A stretch of DNA of 64,000 nucleotides, taken from contig WHVA01000357.1 in NCBI GenBank assembly GCA_015179125.1, forward strand, positions 56,276 to 120,275, given 5' to 3'. The notes below the pieces were generated by a model, which was given only the letters and a program-made list of their open reading frames with translations, ran no database searches and was not told where the DNA came from. Of the stretch, positions 56,349 to 64,000 are shown in pieces. This stretch comes from Gautieria morchelliformis (Eukaryota > Basidiomycota > Agaricomycetes > Gomphales > Gomphaceae). The first letter of the stretch is position 1, and each line of letters begins with the position of its first letter. A program made the translations under genes and the position numbers.

Positions 56349-59300
56349 CTCCCCCTCAGCGAGAAGTCCCTTCGGTAGAATCCTAATTTCCCTAATAGAT
56401 ACCTATGTTGGTGCATATCTAGTCCCTTTGTAAATATGTCCGCTACGTTCTCCTTCGTTGGTACGTATGTAAGTGATGCCTCGTGAGAGGCCACTTTCTC
56501 ACCGATGAAATGATATGCAACATTGATGTGTTTGGTATGCGCATGATACGTTGCGTCATGTGATAGTGTAATGGCGCCTAGATTGTCTGATCGAAGTGAC
56601 GTGGGCTGGGCTTGATCTATTCCTAGCTCCTCGATGAAGCGCCTCAGCCAGATCAATTGCTTGGCGCCCTCGGTGAGTGCCATGTATTCGGCCTCCGTAG
56701 TAGATAGCGCGATTGTTCGCTGCTTCTTCACGCTCCATGCAATGGCTCCCCCTCCTAGTATAGCTACATAGCCGCTAATAGACAGTGCGTCGTTTCTATT
56801 AGCATAATCCGAGTCGACAAATATTTCGAGCTCGAGACCAGCGTCTCGTCAGAAGGTTATGCCGTCGTCATGTGACCCCTTGAGGTACCTGAGCGCGTGC
56901 TTGATCGCCGTCCAGTGCTCGGCTCCATAAGTAGTAGTGAATTGGCTCAGATGTTGTACGGTAAAAGCCAAATCGGGTCGCGTGCTGAGTGCTGCATACA
57001 TTAGTGATCCGATCGCCTTAGCATAGGGTACTTCGGCAGTTGGACCTGTTGAGTTCATAGGTGTTGTGAGTTTGATCATTTTATGCAGAGGTGTAGATAC
57101 GGAATGTGCCATAGCCATGTTGAATCGATCGAGTATGATGTCGATGTAATGTCCTTGAGACATGATCAGTGTTCCCTCATCCCTATTCCTCTCAACTCTA
57201 ATTCCCAAGATTTTCTTCATTTCTCCTAAATCTGTTAAAGGGAATTTCCCATGAAGCTCCCCCTTGAGCTTAATCATCCCTCCTTTGGAGTCAGCAAATA
57301 GTCCAAAGTCGTCCACATATACTGATATGACTTCGATTGAGTCCTTATCTTGTCTGATGTAGACGCATTCATCGGCTGTGCTTTGATGGAAGCTGAGATC
57401 GAGTAGTAATTTGCGTAAGCGCTGATGCCAAGCTCGTCCCGATTGCTTGAGTCCATAGAGCGCTCTGTATATTCTTAGAACGCGTCCAGATCCATCATCA
57501 AATCCGTTGGGCTGGCGCATGTAGATCTCCTCATCTATAGTTGAATTGAGGTAGGCGCCTTTGACATCCATCATTTCGATTTCCCAATCGAGTGTGTTTG
57601 CGATAGCTAATAGAACACGTAGTGAATCGAATTTGACCATGGGTAAAGTAATTTCGTAGTAATCCATCCCTGGCCTCTGTGTGAATCCTTGAGCTACAAC
57701 CCCTGCTTTAGCCTTATCGAATTGTCCATCCGGTTGTGTTTTGACAGTGTATACCCATCGGCAACCGATAGCTACTCGTCCGGGTGGTAGTTCTGTTAAC
57801 TCCCATGTTCCTAACGTCTTGTGTTGGTCCATCTCAATTTCCATCGCTTTCTCCCAGATCGGCGCATCATCACGTGATACCACTGCTCTGGAATTCTCAG
57901 GTTCAGTGATGATTTCTCTCGTTATGTAAACCTGCTCGGTGCGTCCTGAATTATTCAGTTTCCGGTAATCTGGTCTTTGAGTGATACGCGCGCTCCGTTG
58001 AATCTCTGGAGCTGGCGCTTGTTGAGGTGGATCAGGGACGGGCGTTGTCTGGGGTGATGACGTCTGTGGGGTAGATGTGATCGGGTCCGGCACATGCTCG
58101 CGCGGTGAGTGCTCCCCCTCGAGTGGTGCCATGTCGTCATCGTCGTTATCTGGGATGGGGTAGAGTCGGTTGTCATTTTCGTCAAATGTAATGTTTCTAG
58201 AGACTTGAACATGCTTTGAGACTTTATTGTAGTATCTCCAGGCTTTTGCATGTTCAGCTACTCTGACGAATATATGTTCTTCTGCCTTTGGATCAAGTTT
58301 GGCTCGATGTTGATCTGGCACCATAACCCAGCAATTTGTCCCGAATTCCTCTAGACGTGCTATGTTTGGCTTCTTGCTGAATAATGCTTGGAACGGTGTT
58401 GCGTCATCTCCAAGCGCTCACGTGGGTGATCGATTTTTGATATAACACGCGTAAGCCACTGCCTCGGGCCAGAGTATTTTTGGTAGGTTCTTGGCAAATA
58501 TCATTGCTCGTGCGTGCTCGAGTAAGGTCCGGTTGAGTCGTTCGGCGATTCCATTCTGGGCTGGGGAGTATGGAGCTGTGGTCTCCATGATAATGCCATA
58601 TTTTGCACAAAATTCCTTGAAATTTTTATTGACATATTCCCCTCCATTATCTGAGCGAAACTTCTTCAGTTTCAGACCTGTTTGGGTCTCGAGGAATGCC
58701 TTGTACGTCTCGAAGTGTTTGAGCGCTTCATCTTTGGTGCTCCCAAAATAGATTACAGTGTACCTCGATTTGATGTCCGTGAAAGAATAAAAGTATTTTT
58801 CACGTGATGGTCCCTCGGTCTGGGCAGGCCCCCATACATTGGATACTGTTAGGTCACCGACCTGATCAACAGTGTCCTCGGCTCTTTTGGGGAACGGCTC
58901 CACATGCCGTTTGCCTTGTATGCATGCTTTGCATTGGCTCGGCTCAGTTGACTCGTCGATCTTGAGTCCAGTAACTAGGTCGTTAGATTTCAACAATTTT
59001 ATGGAGTTTATGTTGACGTGCCCGAGTATCCTGTGCCATTTGTCCCATGACCGTCCCTTTGCCGCTGCTGGCAAAGTCCCGTGCCTCGATTGATCGAGTG
59101 ACTCGTGCCTTCATACAGAACAGCCGCCCGCGCTTCTGTCCCTGTGCAAAGGTAACTCCGGCGCATGATTTGAATTCGACGCCGGTGCCTGAAAATGTGG
59201 CCGTGTTGCCCTTATCAGTCAGACGCCCTACACTGATAAGGTTGTTCGGCGCATCCGGTGCATGCTTGACGTCACGTAGTTCGATCGTGTTCGTCTTGGC

Positions 59301-60320
59301 GCCGATCTTGAATTCCATGTATATAGTACCTCGGCCTTGTGTATGTAGTACCGCATCAGGTGAAATTCCTTCAATTTCTGATGGTTCCTCGGCATAGCTA
59401 GAGAAATCATTTCGGCTTCGAGCTATATGTGTTGTTGCCGCTGAATCGGCTAACCAGTCGGATGCAGATATAGCACTGTATGCTACTTCCTTAGATACAA
59501 ATGCGAAATCTTTTTCTTCTGCTTGTTTAGCCGTTTCTTTGTTTCCTGATTTGAACCACTTCGGTGCTTGGCCTTCCTTGCCGCCACCTTTCGCCCAGCA
59601 GTCTTTTATGTAATGACCCTTCTTGCCGCAATTTCAGCATTTTCCCTTTGTTGCTCCTGAGTCATCTTTCTTGGGCCTGTGACGTTGTTGTGCCTTAAGC
59701 GCCGTCTGCCGTGCCGATCCAGCTTTCCGTGCTCGATCCTCATCAAGGACCCGAGCTATTAATATATCAGCTGTTGTCCCGGCTCCACTGGCATTTACTG
59801 CCGTAATAAACGCCGACCAAGAATCTGGTAATGACGTCAGCAACGTGTTCGAGAACTCGGTGTCACTGATGTAATGTCCCCGCGCATTCAGTTCCTGTTG
59901 AATGCCGCGGAGCTTGCGTACGTGCTCCTCCATGTTCGCGCTGTCCTCGGCAAGTGTCCGGAAGAAATCTCTTCGTAGGTTTACAATTCCTACTGCTCCC
60001 TTAGATTCGAATATAGCTTGTAGACTAGTCCATACAGCAAATGCAGACATCGTCTGATTGATGTAAACTAGTTGTTCATCAGCAACTCTGAGGCAAATCT
60101 CTTTTCTGGCCTTCTTGTCCTTCCTTCTCCAATCGTCGATCTCCTGCTGCTCGGTCGCAGTGACGTTGTCGGCATCTGCCGGTCTCGGTTCCGTCTCCCT
60201 GCCGATAGCCACGTCCCACAGATCTAAGTCATCGAGTATCCACTCGAGCCGCCGGCGCCACGCCGCGTAATTATCCCCGTTCAAGGGGTCGATCTTGTAC
60301 GTGTTGTTGCTGCTCGACAT
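56297..60320 (-). pseudogene. Copia P2 gag-pol, disrupted
   Basis: Same domain order as P1 in one ancestral frame: gag from 60320; zinc knuckle (TGA at 59634-59636 replaces its Arg, then NCGKKGHYIKDC); protease DWLADSAATTH; GAG-pre-integrase WHRILGHVN with CKAC; integrase; RT with DVKGAYLN, YGLKQSGRAW and VYVDD; RNase H with ALSTTEAEYMALTEGAKQ and HTKHINVAYHF. Lesions: three TGA codons, each CGA in P1 (near 59635, 58418 and 56849), and a 1-nt insertion near 59070. The first integrase catalytic residue is Asn (SNVWGP) where P1 has Asp. The RNase H C-terminus is intact, unlike P1. Confidence 0.9.
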
Positions 60321-60396
60321 CGTCGATCGGTTATTGAGTCGTTGGAGTATGGAGCGTAGTTGGAGTAAGCTAGATGTGTAATAGTTTAGTTATGGC

Positions 60397-60410
60397 CGGG
60401 GCCCATAACC
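60397..60410 (-). other. Primer-binding site of copia P2 (half tRNA-Met)
   Basis: Reverse complement reads GGTTATGGGCCCCG, identical to P1 and adjacent to the LTR edge. Confidence 0.8.
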
Positions 60411-60633
60411 TGTGGAACGAAGGAGTAGATAATAGTCTGTTATTGTTATGATCTATACAAGATCTTCTGTCCTTATATACTAAATGTGATGTTCCCATAT
60501 TACCAATCTCTTCGAGCTGCTGTGCCGATGCGATGCCGGCGCACCAGCAACCCGGGGTCGAGAGCGATCTCGAACCTCCGGCTAAGTGCGTGCCGGCTCT
60601 GCCTCGGCCGTATCATCGTCCCGATTACTAACA
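60411..60633 (-). repeat. 5' LTR of copia P2
   Basis: 223 bp with TG...CA ends; a TATATAAG box on the minus strand (about 60474-60481) corresponds to the candidate promoter of P1. Confidence 0.9.
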
Positions 60634-60695
60634 TATCTAACCACGCCCTTTATGTCCGCTCCTACTTCACCCCTCCTGTTGCGCTCCCTTCTTAG

Positions 60696-61141
60696 TGCGC
60701 TCCATTGCAGAGGTGACCAAAGCTGTTGCGCAAGGTGACTTGAGCAAGAAGATTGAGGTGGATGTGAAGGGCGAGATACTGGAGCTCAAGGTGCGAAGAT
60801 CTTTACTTGATGAAAATGCTGAGTTTTTGTCAGGTCCACGCTGATTTATAACTGCCTAGGAAACTGTGAATGGTATGACGGAAAGTTTGAGTCTATTTGG
60901 CCAAGGTTACAAGGTGGGTACTGTTTGCAGTGGTGTGTCTAAAGGAGTTGCTAATGTTTGAAATGTCTTAAAGGGTGGCACGCGAAATCAGGACAGAAGG
61001 TCGGTTGGGCGCTCAGGCTTCTGTTCCCAACGTGGGTGGGACGTGGAAGGTGCGTATAGACATGTTAGCAGTGCGACTGTGACTGTAGGTCAGACCACAG
61101 AGGTATTGACTGATAATGTGAACGTGATGGCTACGAATGTG
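60696..61141 (+). pseudogene. Fragment of a Nik1-type group III hybrid histidine kinase (HAMP repeats)
   Basis: Exon 60696-60790 reads [20 protein letters not shown] then [12 protein letters not shown]; intron 60791-60859 (GT-AG); next exon ETVNGMTESLSLF; after a second intron (about 60916-60974) [20 protein letters not shown] and GGTWK; then LTDNVNVMATN after a third. These are the repeated HAMP units of group III (Nik1/Os-1) osmosensing, fungicide-target kinases. A small indel between SLSLF and VTR breaks the frame. Neither the N-terminal HAMP units nor the kinase, HATPase or receiver domains are in the window. The first exon begins only 57 bp from the copia P2 target duplication, so P2 may sit in an intron of the fragment. 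Confidence 0.8.
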
Positions 61142-62243
61142 AGTGAGCCTTGGTGGTGGCATATATATATCTTGAATGACTGCGTTCGAGCCACGATTGA
61201 AGGACGATCTCTTAATGCCACATACACAGGAGTGAGACCAAAAATCTCGGCAGGTGTCTTGGTAAGGTCAGGAAACAGTTCTGCATGGTGTTTCTAATTC
61301 AAGTGTCATGAGTGCATGTCCAAAACCAGGGGAAATCGAACGTACGGTACTGGCCTGTTGAGAAACTCTGTATTCATGGATACACCAACCACTTGATATT
61401 CCTCCAGTGCCTTTCAAAGCACACGGTAAGCTTCTCTTCGATCTCTACCTCAGATCACTACCTTTGACATTGTGGGATCATAGTGAACTTCAATATTGGC
61501 TCTATTCTCATTGCCTGTGAGTAGAGGACGCTGGGTCATGGGCATGCGGCTATCATGAAGGGACGTAGAAAGAAGAAAGATTCATTCTGAAACACGGTAA
61601 GCCTACACAGTTATGAAACTAAGAGTATTAATCCCGGCCTATACTATACTAGCCATTTTGATTGCCCTCTCCTTCATTCCTACCTTGCTTCTTTCTCAAT
61701 TCATTGTCATCACCTACGCTTTGAAGATTTGCATCAGGTGCGTCCTCATGCACGCAATGTGATTTGACACGTGTATCATTGCCTCCACAGGCAATGGTAA
61801 GGTCACGACATCATACTCCAGAATTTCCAGATCCCTCAAAAGAGGAATCGTTTGATCACACACGGATAATGTTTGTAGATGGTATGGGTGGTGAGGTGTG
61901 GGCATAATGTCAACCATCATTGCGTTGACTTCCTCCGGCAGAGGAGGTCTAACCTGCATTGGATTCTCATCATTTGCTCTAAGGTGAGATTGTGTCACAT
62001 ACCCGTGAGCTTCTCCTCATACTTTGACTAGATTTAGAAGATCGACTAGGCATCAATACTGTGCTGCGTGATGTTTATTGTTTGGACTTTTGGTGTTGGG
62101 CCTCAGTTTATATGCTTTTCGGCTCATACCCAAGAACGTCACTAACGACTTTTGAGGTTTGTCACTATGTTTGAGATGGAATGAAATCATTTATGTTGGG
62201 GTACATTGTTAAGTAGTGTCTGCAAATACATTGTCTTGATCAG
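61142..62243. other. No confident gene
   Basis: Short frames only; 61714-61998 on the minus strand (94 codons) is the longest and has no motif I recognise. The kinase homology does not visibly continue. Confidence 0.35.
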
Positions 62244-62665
62244 TTGTTTTTTAGATGCATTTATGATGGAAATTCTGTTCGATGGAACAGAACGCCTGCT
62301 CCTAACGTCAACACAGCCATATATGTTTATGGATTGCTCAAGGACATCAATGACCAGGGCAACCTTTCAATTGGAGTGGACAACGTTGTGTTGAATCTTG
62401 GAGCAGGCACTTTGAATGCTGCCCCCACTGGCCATCAAGGCTCTCAAGAGGAGCTAAGGATGGCCGCCGCCCTAGGAAATTCACAGCTCCTGTTGTTGAA
62501 GAATATGGAGATGATGACCAGGAAGTGCCCATCAATCTGCCAGAAAGATCAGCATCTCCTCCCAGGAACATTCCATCCAATGAAACTATCTCCTCTGCGG
62601 ACCGTGACTCTTCATCTGTGAAAACAAGGAGTGGAAAATGTCATGCAATTCATACTCCCTGAAAG
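62244..62665 (+). other. Possible 3' exon of an unknown gene
   Basis: A frame with NTAIYVYGLLKDINDQGNLS (about 62310-62370) leads, after a frame change near 62440, into KDGRRPRKFTAPVVEEYGDD and NLPERSASPPRNIPSNE with a short basic end. The composition is protein-like and the second half resembles the disordered tail of a real protein, but I cannot name a family or prove splicing. Confidence 0.3.
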
Positions 62666-63050
62666 GCTTTTTATTTTTAAAAAAAATCCTGTTTGTACTT
62701 TTAGTTGTCTCTGTAGGAGTGGATGCCACTGTCCAAGTCTTATGTTTCCTACTGTATGAAACTTTGTGTCCTACTAATTGTAATTTTAATGCTTTTTGAT
62801 TGTATTAAATGTCCTATCCTATTTCATCGCCTAGAGAACCTCTGTGACAACGTGTTAAATATACAAGGACATGAGTTATTGTCGGTATCGGTCTTCACCA
62901 GAATGTCGGGTCTGCTAATGCCCAACGAATCCCACACTACCCTCTCTTGCTCTGCACAATGTCGACTAATCATGAAGTGCCATAGTAGACCTCACACGGT
63001 CCTCCCACGCTTAGAAGTCTTTCTTACTATCTCAGAACCATCCTGACACA

Positions 63051-63156
63051 GCCAAGTCGAACAGTCGCGGTTTGCTACATGGGGGCTGTGCATGGTGCAT
63101 AGCAGTGCCTTCTATGCACAGCCCCCATGTAGCAGACCGCAACTGTTGGACTTGGC
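63051..63156. repeat. Hairpin: 43-bp stem, 20-nt loop
   Basis: 63051-63093 and 63114-63156 are inverted copies with three mismatches; the inner 22 bp (CTACATGGGGGCTGTGCAT and neighbours) pair perfectly around the loop 63094-63113. It could be a miniature foldback element or a transcribed hairpin. Confidence 0.85.
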
Positions 63157-64000
63157 TCTGTTGGGATGGATCCAACACGAAGGCTCGAAAGTTAATCAAA
63201 ACCCTTGACGAGCATGGAGCAAACTGGCGGGAAACACCTCTTCTGGGCTATTGATGGTCCGGGAGGCGTTCAGGGAGGAAACGACAGCTTGATAGGATTT
63301 CCAAACAGCAGCACGACTGCTGTCGGTGAACACTCTGCCAGCCTCTGACTTCAAGAGAAGATGTATGGCTGCGTACGGAGGTACGTCTTTACCCCCACGT
63401 GATCTTCCAGTCTGCCGGCCTACACGCAAGTCTTTTCTACAGCGACTCTATCATGGGGATACATGCATTCGGGGAATTAGGCAGGTTGTTGGTGGTGCAG
63501 AACTGGTTTCTAATTATCCCATGCCCAGTCTTCAAACAGGCTCAGCGGAGATTGTTGGCATGGGATTCCCAGTAAACAGGTACTCCGCCCTGCTTCACGT
63601 TTTCCCGTCCTGTCGCTGATGCCCACTGCAGTGTAGTATGGGCACAACTGTTCAAATCTCAGTTCCTCATAGATTTGCAGCCACCTTTAAAACGTTCAAA
63701 CTTAAACACCACCAATTTCCCAGACCTACCATCTTTTCCTGACCTAGCCCCCCTTCTTCCCTCCCATCAGACATCCAAACACCAATCTACTACTTCACCA
63801 TCTCTTGACGACCTTCTCAACAGCTTCACGACCAACGGCCCACCGGGGCTGCACTTTAGACCGCTTACGATTGACGCCTTCATGGGTGAGGAGCCGGGGG
63901 TGAAAGCGACGGCCGGAGAATGAGGCAAGGAGTGAGAGGGAAAGGTAAAGGGACAGCGAGTGTGAGAGGGATCGGGAGAGAACAGCGCCACGTCAGAGCA
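63157..64000. other. Unassigned; possible gene end at window edge
   Basis: Frames 63326-63619 and 63675-63923 (plus) are open but unrecognised. The latter has a Pro/Ser-rich start and the segment SLDDLLNSFTTNGPPGLHFR, with protein-like composition; it could be an exon of a gene extending beyond the window. Confidence 0.3.

Larger units (their letters stand above)
56126..60633 (-). mobile_element. Full-length Ty1/copia element P2
   Basis: Minus-strand sister of P1: LTRs of 223 bp at 60411-60633 (5') and 56126-56348 (3'), flanked by perfect target duplications TATCT (56121-56125 and 60634-60638), with the primer site at 60397-60410 and polypurine tract at 56349-56357. The LTRs differ at four positions. 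Confidence 0.95.

Overview
This window looks like a repeat-dominated stretch of an Agaricomycete (basidiomycete) genome. The evidence is: short GT-AG introns of about 47-70 nt in the readable genes, a DUF6533-type multi-pass membrane protein pair, a basidiomycete-style Tnp2/CACTA-like transposase, Ty1/copia and Ty3/gypsy (chromovirus) elements, and a fragment of a Nik1-type group III histidine kinase. I cannot name genus or species. Host-gene content is very low; almost everything recognisable is a mobile element or its debris.

Layout. 1-7.0 kb: a Tnp2-element C-terminal scrap, an intact-looking five-exon gene with a Zn2Cys6-type cysteine cluster, a polypurine tract and a 1.28-kb LTR, then a 3'-truncated copia element (Q). 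7.7-10.5 kb: a decayed Tnp2-like transposase. 11.8-12.3 kb: a 566-bp foldback element. 13.46-31.48 kb: a nested stack. The outermost element is gypsy element I, with its 3' LTR at 13463-14019, an antisense Zn2Cys6 ORF split into 14192-14320 and about 29.3-30.4 kb, and a chromo-integrase up to 31478. A 14.5-kb LTR element (14414-28957, target duplication ATTTC) sits in intron 1 of the antisense ORF. It has 313-bp LTRs and a GC-rich, apparently non-coding interior, and is itself split by a degenerate chromovirus (17258-about 26150). 31.8-36.5 kb: a dispersed repeat and a truncated DUF6533 pseudogene carrying a solo LTR (target duplication CATAC). 36.6-39.6 kb: gypsy element II with the same antisense Zn2Cys6 ORF, cut by another LTR. 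40.4-41.6 kb: tandem repeats. 42.4-44.8 kb: a tRNA-Met-like sequence, the dispersed repeat again, and the more complete DUF6533 gene. 47.5-52.5 kb and 56.1-60.6 kb: two full-length, opposite-facing copies of one copia family (P1 and P2), each with a perfect 5-bp target duplication. 60.7-61.1 kb: the Nik1-like HAMP fragment, followed by 3 kb with little that can be assigned.

The most interesting signal is an antisense gene carried by gypsy elements. Three loci (1440-2620, 14192-30.4 kb, 37415-38631) hold an intron-containing ORF with two CX2CX6C half-sites, the spacing of a fungal Zn2Cys6 cluster. Each starts 120-180 bp from a polypurine tract and LTR and reads opposite to the element. In two of the three it converges on the chromo-integrase. 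The loci have at least two distinct LTR families, so the ORF looks like a stable element component.

A second theme is decay by CpG transition. Wherever the two copia copies or the gypsy paralogs can be compared, nearly all nonsense mutations are CGA (Arg) to TGA, and one removes an integrase catalytic Asp. This suggests methylated, silenced repeats.
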